Shown: one piece after another, positions 1 through 6,839 of the stretch
Layout of the letters: the number at the start of each line of letters is the position of its first letter
How positions within the stretch are numbered: position 1 is the first letter of the stretch
Assembly: GCA_014380615.1 (NCBI GenBank)
Contig: JACMJM010000036.1
Coordinates: 1-32,030, forward strand
Direction: 5' to 3'
Length of the DNA: 32,030 nt
Origin: Sphingobacteriaceae bacterium
Lineage (GTDB): Bacteria > Bacteroidota > Bacteroidia > Sphingobacteriales > Sphingobacteriaceae
Translations under genes and position numbers: made by a program
The notes under the pieces: generated by a model
What the model saw: only the letters and a program-made list of their open reading frames with translations
Database searches by the model: none
Told to the model about the DNA's origin: nothing

Positions 1-104
1 CATAAGTCGGCTTCCGAAAAAAATCGTTGAAATATTGTTAACCGGTGTTCTGTCATGATAAATTATTATCAATTTTAGGATGGAAACATTAAGAAAACAT
101 CAAC

Positions 105-140
105 AAAAAAGAGGCTGAAATTACTTATGATACAGCCTCT
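105..140 (-). terminator. Rho-independent terminator of the outer-membrane barrel gene
   Basis: An 8-bp inverted repeat (AGAGGCTG at 110-117, CAGCCTCT at 133-140) lies just after the stop at 145. Read on the minus strand, the stem is followed by a run of six U residues (105-110). Clear intrinsic terminator shape. Confidence 0.8.
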
Positions 141-144
141 TCGC

Positions 145-735
145 CTAAAAAATCTTATACCCCAAACTCAGATGCCATAAGTTTTGCTTCTGATCGTACT
201 GTCCGCTTTTATCGATATTATCCAGGCCTTTTTCATACCGAAGATCAACTGATAGATTCCCCAAATCTACACCTGCGCCACTTTGCAAACTGATAGTCTG
301 ATTTTTATAATTATCAAAATCGGTAGCTACAGCATAATTTTCTTTAGAGCTTTGATTGAGCACAAACGAAATCATTGGGCCTGACATAAGCCTGAAATTA
401 AGTTTATCGAACCCGAATTTTTTGCCGATAAGCAATGGAATATCGAGTGTAGTAAAGTTTACTTTCCCGTCGCCCTGATATGTTGTTCCGTTTTGCCGGA
501 TAGAACCGAACTCTCCGCCCTTGCTGCCTACGTAAACTTCGGGCTGTACATAAAATCCGGCACCTCCTATACGAGCCCAGCCTCCGGCCTGGTAACCCAG
601 TCGGTTACTTTCGTCGCCTGCATTTCCTTTTAGCGTTGCCAGATTTAAACCGGTTTTAATTCCGAGTGTAAACGACTGCGAATAAGTTGTTACCGCTGCC
701 AGCAATAACAATCCTGATAAAGCAATTCTTTTCAT
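145..735 (-). CDS. Outer-membrane beta-barrel protein, PorT-like
   Basis: A 196-residue exported protein. The first ~20 residues form a signal peptide (MKRIALSG..., hydrophobic LLLLAAV, cut after YSQS). The rest has the alternating polar/aromatic pattern of a small 8-10 strand barrel: a first strand FTLGIKTGLNLA, internal GGFYVQPEVYVGSKGG, and a C-terminal strand LWHLSLGYKIF ending in Phe as outer-membrane barrels do. This fits the OMP_b-brl_2 / PorT family common in Bacteroidota; substrate and role are unknown. It starts at ATG 735, is divergent from the CsbD-like gene at 850, and ends at a strong terminator. No sign of damage. The family call is secure; the function is not. Confidence 0.85.
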   Translation of the reverse strand: MKRIALSGLLLLAAVTTYSQSFTLGIKTGLNLATLKGNAGDESNRLGYQAGGWARIGGAGFYVQPEVYVGSKGGEFGSIRQNGTTYQGDGKVNFTTLDIPLLIGKKFGFDKLNFRLMSGPMISFVLNQSSKENYAVATDFDNYKNQTISLQSGAGVDLGNLSVDLRYEKGLDNIDKSGQYDQKQNLWHLSLGYKIF

Positions 736-764
736 AATAATTGTATTTGTGTGTGTTTACTAAT

Positions 765-787
765 AACATTTCATTTTTTGAAATGTT
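765..787. promoter_or_regulatory. Perfect 9-bp inverted repeat between divergent genes
   Basis: AACATTTCA (765-773), five T residues, TGAAATGTT (779-787). It sits 30 bp upstream of the barrel gene start and about 40 bp upstream of the promoter box of the CsbD-like gene. It could be an operator shared by the two divergent genes or an RNA hairpin in the barrel gene leader. Symmetry is seen; function is inferred. Confidence 0.35.
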
Positions 788-799
788 GCTTGATAATCC

Positions 800-833
800 T
801 TGCTTAGAGAAGACGTTTAAATTTATACTTTTG
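800..833 (+). promoter_or_regulatory. Bacteroidota-type promoter for the CsbD-like gene
   Basis: TACTTTTG at 826-833 matches the Bacteroidota -7 consensus TAnnTTTG exactly. A TTG at 800-802 lies about 23 bp upstream, slightly longer than usual for the -33 box. Transcription would begin about 10 bp ahead of the ATG at 850. Confidence 0.5.
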
Positions 834-849
834 TAACACAGAGAAAATT

Positions 850-1065
850 ATGGCAGAAATAACTATCAGTAAAGAGAATTGGCAAAAGCTTAAACTGAAA
901 GTAGAACGTAAGTACAGAGAACTAACCGAAGAAGATCTGGCATACGAGCCGGGACAGGAAGATCAACTGATAGAAAGATTAATGACTCGCCTTAAAAGAA
1001 ATAGAGAATATGTGGTATTTACTTTGCAAAAAGGCCTGGTAAATATCGATAACAACAGGCTGTAA
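850..1065 (+). CDS. CsbD-like small general stress protein
   Basis: A 71-residue, highly charged, soluble protein with no signal peptide or membrane segment. The pattern W-x2-LK-x-K-x3-KY-x-ELTEEDL-x-Y-x2-GQEDQLIERL resembles the CsbD family of small stress proteins (in Bacteroidota typically about 60-70 residues with W..LK.K....Y..LT..DL....G..D.L..R). The C-terminal half (NREYVVFTLQKGLVNI) is less typical. CsbD proteins are induced by general stress but have no established biochemical role. It is preceded by an exact TAnnTTTG promoter box with a very short leader, so expression is probably monocistronic. Family assignment is by pattern only. Confidence 0.7.
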   Translation: MAEITISKENWQKLKLKVERKYRELTEEDLAYEPGQEDQLIERLMTRLKRNREYVVFTLQKGLVNIDNNRL

Positions 1066-1183
1066 CATTAAAAATACCCTCCAACTTTTTTAATTTCCAT
1101 CCAATTATTATATTTTTAGGCTAGCGGCCCGATTAAGAAGCGGCATTCCCGATTATAAAAGATTTACGCGATCATTACTTCGT

Positions 1184-1202
1184 GTATCTTTTTGAAAGAT
1201 AC
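1184..1202 (+). promoter_or_regulatory. 8-bp stem-loop upstream of the S41 protease gene
   Basis: GTATCTTT (1184-1191), TTG, AAAGATAC (1195-1202): a perfect 8-bp inverted repeat with a 3-nt loop, 30 bp before the ATG at 1232. It could be a leader hairpin or an operator; it lacks a downstream U run, so a terminator is unlikely. Confidence 0.3.
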
Positions 1203-1231
1203 AGCGTTATATACTAATTAATTTATACGAT

Positions 1232-2941
1232 ATGCCGAGGTTGAATAGTTCTACTAAGAAAATTTTGCTGCCTGTATTAATCATTACAGGCATTCTTTCT
1301 TTCTCTTTTCGCGAGGATCTTTTTCAAGCCTCCAAAAACCTGGATATATTTTCATCTCTTTATAAAGAACTTAACATTAGCTATGTTGATGAGGTAAACT
1401 CATCTCAGTTAATGGAAACCGGCATAAGTGCCATGCTCAACAGCCTCGATCCGTATACAGAATTTGTGCCCGAATCGGAGATTGAAGATTACAAGATGAA
1501 ATATGTAAGCACTCAATACGGAGGTATCGGAACTCTTACACTTTCACGCGAAGGAAGATTTATAATTTCGGAGACACTGGAAGGGTTTCCGGCTCAAAAA
1601 GCGGATTTAAGGGCAGGCGATGAAATTTTGGAAATTAACGGAATCCCTTTAAAAGGCAAAAAGTACGATCAGGTGAGTCAATTGTTAAAAGGCTCGAAAA
1701 ATACCGCTGTAAAACTTACGGTTAAGCGTTATGGCGAAACCATTACAAAAAGTATTAACAGGGAAGAGATAAGTCAGCCGAATGTGAGTTATTCGGGTAT
1801 GATGAATAACAATGTGGGCTATATAAAACTCGATAAGTTCCTCGAAAATTCCGCGAAAGAGGTTCAGGACGCTTTGGTGAATTTACAGAAAAACAATCCT
1901 TCGGGCATTATTATCGACCTTCGTTCTAACGGAGGCGGCATTTTGCAGGAAGCGGTTAAAATCGTGAATTTATTTGTGGACCCCAATGTTACCGTTGTAA
2001 CTCAAAAAGGTAAGAATAAAGAGAAAACCATACCCTACAAAACATACAATCAGCCATTGGCTCCAAACACTCCGCTGGTAGTTCTTATTAATAACAGAGC
2101 CGCATCGGCATCTGAAATTGTTGCCGGTTCTTTGCAGGATCTTGACCGCGCGGTAATTATCGGCCAGCGCAGCTACGGTAAAGGGCTTGTGCAGCAAACC
2201 TTTAATTTACCCTATAACAGTTTGGTTAAAGTTACCGTGGCTAAGTACTACACGCCATCGGGCAGGTGCATTCAGGCACTGGATTATACCCATCGGTCTG
2301 TAGACGGAACCGTAGAAAAAGTTGCCGACAGCCTTATTACCGAGTACAAAACCAAAGGAAACCGTTCGGTTTATGATGGCAGCGGTATTTACCCCGACAT
2401 AGCCATCCCGGCAGTAAAACTTAGCCCGATAAGCCAAACCTTGATGAGCCGGTATTATATTTTTGATTATGCTACGTTATACCGGAAACAAAAACCTTCT
2501 ATAGCCGATCCGAAAACATTTAAACTGACAGATGCGGAATATGCGGAGTTTGTGAATTATTTATCAGACAAAGACTATAATTACAGTACCCGTACCGAGC
2601 GCTTATTAAATGATTTAAAAGTTGAGGCTGAAAAAGAGAAGAAACTTACGGAGATTAAAGCAGAATATGACGCGCTGAAAAACAAAGTATCTGTAAGCAA
2701 GAAAAACGACCTTTCGCAGTTTAAGGAAGAGATAAGAAGGTTGTTGGAAAATGAAATAGTTACCCGCTATTATTTCCAGAAAGGCCGCCTCGAAAACGGA
2801 TTTAGGTACGACGAAGACCTGAAATCGGCGTTTAATGTGTTGGATAACAAAGCAACGCTATCCGCAATTCTTCAGGGAAGCGGTTCATATAAATCTATAG
2901 GGAAGCCTGGAAGCGGGTTTTCGGCAAATGCGGGCAAATAA
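1232..2941 (+). CDS. S41 family C-terminal processing protease (CtpA/Prc type)
   Basis: A 569-residue periplasmic serine protease that would remove C-terminal tails or degrade misfolded envelope proteins. An N-terminal hydrophobic segment (KILLPVLIITGILSFSF) serves as signal or anchor. Then come an N-terminal helical region (DEVNSSQLMETGISAML), a PDZ domain (about residues 95-170, YGGIGTLTLS...LRAGDEILEINGIPL) and the S41 catalytic core. The Ser/Lys dyad is visible: Ser292 in ASASEI and Lys317 in SYGKG, 25 residues apart, the usual spacing. The C-terminal ~150 residues are charged and helical (KDYNYSTRTERLL..., LKVEAEKEKKL), a tail common in Bacteroidota CTPs. Starts at ATG 1232. It probably stands alone; the next small gene follows after 67 bp. 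Confidence 0.93.
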   Translation: MPRLNSSTKKILLPVLIITGILSFSFREDLFQASKNLDIFSSLYKELNISYVDEVNSSQLMETGISAMLNSLDPYTEFVPESEIEDYKMKYVSTQYGGIGTLTLSREGRFIISETLEGFPAQKADLRAGDEILEINGIPLKGKKYDQVSQLLKGSKNTAVKLTVKRYGETITKSINREEISQPNVSYSGMMNNNVGYIKLDKFLENSAKEVQDALVNLQKNNPSGIIIDLRSNGGGILQEAVKIVNLFVDPNVTVVTQKGKNKEKTIPYKTYNQPLAPNTPLVVLINNRAASASEIVAGSLQDLDRAVIIGQRSYGKGLVQQTFNLPYNSLVKVTVAKYYTPSGRCIQALDYTHRSVDGTVEKVADSLITEYKTKGNRSVYDGSGIYPDIAIPAVKLSPISQTLMSRYYIFDYATLYRKQKPSIADPKTFKLTDAEYAEFVNYLSDKDYNYSTRTERLLNDLKVEAEKEKKLTEIKAEYDALKNKVSVSKKNDLSQFKEEIRRLLENEIVTRYYFQKGRLENGFRYDEDLKSAFNVLDNKATLSAILQGSGSYKSIGKPGSGFSANAGK

Positions 2942-3008
2942 TACGATTTTTTATTTTATATAACCTTACTGTCGTCAATTACGTAATAGCTTTTACAAAA
3001 TTGTTACA

Positions 3009-3224
3009 GTGAAAACGAAAAGAAAATCAAACGCAAAATTTTATGGGGTAGTAATCCTATTTGCTTTTGTAGTTTCTGTTGTGGAGATTATTAAAAGCAT
3101 CGAGTCTTCAAAAACATATTCTCAGGTATTTGAACAGAACCAGGATTCAGGAGCATTAATAGTTCTGCCTATTTTTTCGATAGCTATCGTGCTTTTGCTG
3201 GCTATACCGAGAAAAAATTTGTAA
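3009..3224 (+). CDS. Small two-helix membrane protein, unknown function
   Basis: A 71-residue protein starting at GTG 3009 (MKTKRKSN...). A positively charged N-terminus precedes a membrane helix (FYGVVILFAFVVSVVEII), then a polar loop of about 25 residues, and a second helix (ALIVLPIFSIAIVLLLAI) ending in PRKNL. By the positive-inside rule both ends are cytoplasmic, forming a hairpin. It is not recognised as a member of a named family. It lies 67 bp after the S41 gene on the same strand and may be cotranscribed. The balanced composition and helical hairpin support a real gene. Confidence 0.55.
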   Translation: MKTKRKSNAKFYGVVILFAFVVSVVEIIKSIESSKTYSQVFEQNQDSGALIVLPIFSIAIVLLLAIPRKNL

Positions 3225-3258
3225 AAGATTCCGTTCAGCTTATCAACGTGTCTGCAAA

Positions 3259-3281
3259 CTAAATTCTAAAATTTAGGTTTG
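3259..3281 (+). promoter_or_regulatory. Promoter with overlapping palindrome ahead of the CpsB-type gene
   Basis: TAGGTTTG at 3274-3281 is an exact TAnnTTTG -7 box about 50 bp before the ATG at 3335; no clear -33 TTG is present. Overlapping its first bases is a palindrome: CTAAATT (3259-3265), CTAA, AATTTAG (3270-3276), and nested inside it CTAAAATTTAG (3266-3276). The overlap would let a repressor block the promoter (inference). Absence of a -33 match is typical of activated or alternative-sigma promoters. Confidence 0.5.
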
Positions 3282-3334
3282 AAAGGAAAGCATTGTCTGG
3301 TTTCAGGCATTTAATCCCACGACACTGATAATTG

Positions 3335-4075
3335 ATGCTATCCTTCTTTAAAACGAAACCTCCTGTATTACCGGAAATCGATTTTTCGTCGCTGGGGACT
3401 GATCTGCATTCACATATTATTCCTGGAATTGATGATGGAGCCAGAGACCTGTCAGAATCAATAGCATTAATCCGTACCATTCTTGATTTGGGGTTTCAAA
3501 AAATTATCACCACGCCCCATGTAATGGTAGATTACTACCGCAACACTCCCGAAACTATAAAAACCGGACTTTCGATATTAAAAAAAGCCCTTTTAAGCGA
3601 AAATTTAGATATAGAGATAGAAGCTGCTGCAGAATATTATCTTGATGAAGACCTTGAAAATAAACTAGACAATAACGAAATACTCCCTTTCGGAGACAAC
3701 TACCTTTTATTTGAAATATCTTTCAGCAATTTCCCTGTCAATCTTTCTGAGATTGTCGAAAAGATGATAAGTAAGGGATATAAACCTATTTTAGCCCATC
3801 CGGAACGATACTCCTATTTACACGGATCCATTACAAACTATCGCCGTATTAAAGATGTCGGTTGCTTATTTCAGTTAAATACCATTTCATTAACGGGCTA
3901 CTACGGAAAACCCACACAAAAAGCCGCTGAGATGTTGGTCGACAAGATGCTGATTGACTTTATCGGAAGCGATATGCATCATCTGAAACATGCGCAAGCT
4001 TTAAAATTCGCACTAAAACACCCTTACGTGTACAGGTTACTTACCGACTATCCCTTACAAAACGAACTTCTGTAG
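3335..4075 (+). CDS. CpsB/YwqE-type PHP-family tyrosine-protein phosphatase
   Basis: A 246-residue manganese-dependent phosphatase of the PHP fold, the class (CpsB, Wzb-like function, YwqE) that dephosphorylates BY-kinases controlling capsule and EPS assembly. Metal-binding motifs are in order: DLHSHIIPGIDDGARD near residue 22, TTPH about residue 66, an acidic/glutamate cluster (AAAEYYLDEDLE), HPERY near 152, and DMHH near 210. Length is typical of the family. ATG 3335 is chosen over TTG 3332, one codon earlier. It lies 217 bp upstream of the LCP gene on the same strand. The only BY-kinase in the window is Wzc at 21952-24330, its likely substrate. No LMW phosphatase (Wzb) is present here. Confidence 0.88.
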   Translation: MLSFFKTKPPVLPEIDFSSLGTDLHSHIIPGIDDGARDLSESIALIRTILDLGFQKIITTPHVMVDYYRNTPETIKTGLSILKKALLSENLDIEIEAAAEYYLDEDLENKLDNNEILPFGDNYLLFEISFSNFPVNLSEIVEKMISKGYKPILAHPERYSYLHGSITNYRRIKDVGCLFQLNTISLTGYYGKPTQKAAEMLVDKMLIDFIGSDMHHLKHAQALKFALKHPYVYRLLTDYPLQNELL

Positions 4076-4292
4076 CCTCATTCATTTATAGATTTTAAGT
4101 TCTAATATAATAATTAAACAATTTTGACGAATTGTAGTTATTTTTCTATTGAGGTGGTTATTTAAACCGACTCATCAGCCGTTTATTTACCCTAAAAAAA
4201 AGATATTGAGACACATGCAATCGTTGGGAATTTCTGCGTATTCCTGGTTTTTATCTTATATTAAAGTTGGTTTTAAACAGTGGGGATGGACT

Positions 4293-5285
4293 ATGAGAGA
4301 GACAAATACAAAAAAAAGTAATTTAAAACCCGTACTTCTAATAATCGCCGGCGTTTTTGTGGTAAGCGGCCTGACAGTTGCTTCCTACATTTACTCACAG
4401 CTAAACAAGGTTTCATCCTTCGGGATAAATAAAAGCCCTAAAGCCTTAGGAATTTCTTCTCTGCTGCTTGGGCGGATTGACTCGCTCGACAAGCCTCCGG
4501 TTAACATCGCGCTTTTTGGCCTGGATAAACGTCCCGCCGATAAGTATGGAAATTCGGATGCTATCATGATTATAAGTATAAGTGAGGCAGCTAATAAGCT
4601 TAAACTATCCTCAATTATGAGGGACACTTACGTAAAAATCGACAGCGTTGGAATGGATAAAATCAATGCCGCGTATCGTATCGGCGGGCCGCAACTTGCG
4701 TTAAAAACGCTTAATCAAAACTTTAATCTACATATTAAGGACTTTGTAAGTGTTAATTTTAACGGAATGGCTAACGTAATTGACGCACTTGGCGGTGTAA
4801 ACATACCTGTTAAAAAAGAAGAGGTGCGCTGGCTAAACTCGTATCTTGATGAAAACAATAAAGATTCGCGTGTTAAGCCGCCTTACATTTCTAAATCAGG
4901 GCCACAAACATTAAACGGCAAGCAAGCCGTTGCGTATACCCGCATTCGGCAAGTTGGAGACGACTACGAAAGAACGCAGAGACAGCGAGTTATTTTGAGC
5001 CTTTTGCTTAAGAAATTAAAAAGTTCTGGTACCTCCGAATATCCGAATATAGTATCGAAAATACTCCCTTTTGTCGAAACCAGCATTCCAAAGTTCCAGC
5101 TTCTAACTATGGGGGCGAAAGTTTACATGAATAACAATATCCGAACTATCGAGGAAAAAAGGTTTCCGTTGCATACCGAAAGCCATGGAAAAATGATAAA
5201 CGGTACCTGGTATCTGGATGCAGATATGAAAGCTACATCAAAATCTCTCTATAATTTTATGTTTGAAGGAAGCAAGCCGGAATAG
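4293..5285 (+). CDS. LCP (LytR-CpsA-Psr) family phosphotransferase-like protein
   Basis: LCP enzymes transfer undecaprenyl-linked glycopolymers to an acceptor such as peptidoglycan; they are best known from Gram-positives. From ATG 4293 the 330-residue protein has a cytoplasmic basic tail, one membrane helix (PVLLIIAGVFVVSGLTVASYI, residues ~13-33), and an extracytoplasmic LCP domain. Diagnostic motifs: NIALFGLDKRP, GNSDAIMIISI, LSSIMRDTYVKI (Arg-Asp), FVSVNFNGMANVIDALGGVNI, and LNGKQAVAYTRIRQVGDDYERTQRQR, holding the pyrophosphate-binding arginines. An upstream in-frame TTG at 4149 or ATG at 4215 would add 48 or 26 residues; these were not preferred because the helix would then sit unusually far inside. 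Pairs with the PHP phosphatase gene just upstream. Confidence 0.9.
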   Translation: MRETNTKKSNLKPVLLIIAGVFVVSGLTVASYIYSQLNKVSSFGINKSPKALGISSLLLGRIDSLDKPPVNIALFGLDKRPADKYGNSDAIMIISISEAANKLKLSSIMRDTYVKIDSVGMDKINAAYRIGGPQLALKTLNQNFNLHIKDFVSVNFNGMANVIDALGGVNIPVKKEEVRWLNSYLDENNKDSRVKPPYISKSGPQTLNGKQAVAYTRIRQVGDDYERTQRQRVILSLLLKKLKSSGTSEYPNIVSKILPFVETSIPKFQLLTMGAKVYMNNNIRTIEEKRFPLHTESHGKMINGTWYLDADMKATSKSLYNFMFEGSKPE

Positions 5286-5293
5286 GCTTGCTT
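5270..5293. terminator. Stem-loop spanning both convergent stop codons
   Basis: AAGCAAGCC (5270-5278), GGAATA, GGCTTGCTT (5285-5293): a perfect 9-bp stem that overlaps the stop codons of the LCP gene (+) and the WcaI-like gene (-). No U run follows on either side, so termination is plausible but not textbook. Confidence 0.45.
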
Positions 5294-6557
5294 AAATTGA
5301 ATAAACGGCGTTTTCAACAGGTTGCTTCAAAACAGCGCCCTCGAAGTCGCGCATAACATTATCAATAGAAAGATGTCTTTCTGCGTAAGCGCGGGCGTTT
5401 GCCGTAATTGCTTCGTTATTATTCATAATCGCTTCCAGCAATCCTTGATTTAAAGCCTGCTGATTTTCGGCTTTTACTACGATTGAAAGATTATATTTTT
5501 GGGCCAGATTATATAAGCTTCCGGCATTAGCCGTGATTATGGATAAGCCCCCTACGGCAAGAATCGTTGTAAGTTTTGAAGGCATCACTAGGTCGCTGGC
5601 ATCTGCCTTTTGAATCACTAAATGCACATCGGCCATGTTGAGAAATTGATTAAACTTTTCGATAGGCTGCAAGGGATAAAATATAACATTATCCAGATGC
5701 ATGTTTTGAGCCATACCTTTCAGGTTTGACTTATAAGGCCCCGAACCGCAAATCATGAACTTTAAATCTGCATGCTGTCTCAAATCTCTCGCCGCATATA
5801 AAATAGTTTCTAAGCCCTGTTTCTCACCAATACCACCAGAATACAGGATAATCTTATTAGTCTCGGCAAAGCCAAACTCTTTCTTTAATCTCTGCTTATC
5901 AGGAATAGGGAAAAACAAATTAGTATCGGCCCAGTTGGGAAAAAACAATACTTCCTTTTCGGCTTTCGCCTGGATCTTTGAAACCATACCTTCGGATATG
6001 CTGCTTATATAATCGGCTTTACTGAAAATATACTTTTCTAATTTGAACAGTGCGTTTATAACCCCGGCCGATTTAATCATTTTTAAATCCCGCGCAGCTT
6101 CAATCTGGAGATCCTGAATGTGATATAAGAATCGTGCCTTCCATATTTTTTTACAGATTACTCCTAATACCCCCATTAAAAAAGAGGGAGCAACGGCAAT
6201 CACCAGATCATACTTCTTGCCAGAAAGCAACGATAACAATTTTGCTGAAGATGAGATAAAAAAGGATGTTTCCTGAAGGATTCTTTTTAAACCTGAAGGA
6301 ACAGAAGGAACGTATTGAGGGCAACGGTAAATAGTAATATTCGTACCATCGGTGGGTATCACCTCCTTCTTAAAGCTAAAACGGTTGGTGTGGTACGGTT
6401 CCTGAACTTTCCAGTAAGGGTAATAAGGATAGGTTGTAAGTACAGAACAGTCGAAGCCATTTTCGGCAAGCCACTTTATCATTTCTCCGTTGTACTTGCC
6501 GATTCCGGTTGGTTCTGGAGAAAAGTTGTAACTAATTAATAAAATTGTTTTGTTCAT
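5292..6557 (-). CDS. wcaI: WcaI-like glycosyltransferase family 4
   Basis: A 421-residue cytoplasmic/peripheral GT-B glycosyltransferase. The N-terminus ISYNFSPEPTGIGKYNGEM with TYPYYPYWKV is the signature of the colanic-acid WcaI / WbuB group. The C-terminal GT1-type Rossmann domain includes IILYSGGIGEKQGLETIL (nucleotide-sugar binding start), FMICGSGPYK, and a donor-site stretch VIQKADASDLVMPSKLTTILAVGG. It most likely adds a hexose or fucose-type sugar to a lipid-linked EPS intermediate; the sugar cannot be told from sequence. It is separated from the main minus-strand glycosyltransferase operon by the plus-strand beta-helix gene, so it has its own promoter in the 6558-6839 gap. Starts at ATG 6557. 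Confidence 0.9.
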   Translation of the reverse strand: MNKTILLISYNFSPEPTGIGKYNGEMIKWLAENGFDCSVLTTYPYYPYWKVQEPYHTNRFSFKKEVIPTDGTNITIYRCPQYVPSVPSGLKRILQETSFFISSSAKLLSLLSGKKYDLVIAVAPSFLMGVLGVICKKIWKARFLYHIQDLQIEAARDLKMIKSAGVINALFKLEKYIFSKADYISSISEGMVSKIQAKAEKEVLFFPNWADTNLFFPIPDKQRLKKEFGFAETNKIILYSGGIGEKQGLETILYAARDLRQHADLKFMICGSGPYKSNLKGMAQNMHLDNVIFYPLQPIEKFNQFLNMADVHLVIQKADASDLVMPSKLTTILAVGGLSIITANAGSLYNLAQKYNLSIVVKAENQQALNQGLLEAIMNNNEAITANARAYAERHLSIDNVMRDFEGAVLKQPVENAVYSI

Positions 6558-6839
6558 TTGATTGCATATTTTAAGTCATGCTCTATCCAATCATTCATGA
6601 AATGCTGTGATTTAAGGAGTGCTGATCAATAAATCATAACCAGGCAGTAATAAATCCTTCTTTGCACGACTGTATACAAGCAACGCATTCAGGCAAATAA
6701 GGTTTGAATAAAATAATTAGGTAAAATTGAAAATTATGGTAAATGTCACTAAACTTTTTACAAAAAGCTCCGTAAAACACATCATCTAAAATTTTAGAAA
6801 CATCTATACAATCTACGGTTAAAAAATTTTAACAATTTT
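6558..6839. promoter_or_regulatory. Divergent regulatory gap with AT-rich palindromes
   Basis: This 282-bp gap feeds the WcaI-like gene (-) and the giant beta-helix gene (+). It contains a perfect 12-bp palindrome CTAAAATTTTAG at 6786-6797 and a second inverted repeat GTTAAAA-AA-TTTTAAC at 6818-6833, both within 60 bp of the plus-strand start. No exact TAnnTTTG box was found on either strand; the closest on the plus strand, TAAGGTTTG near 6700, has one extra spacer base. Confidence 0.4.
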
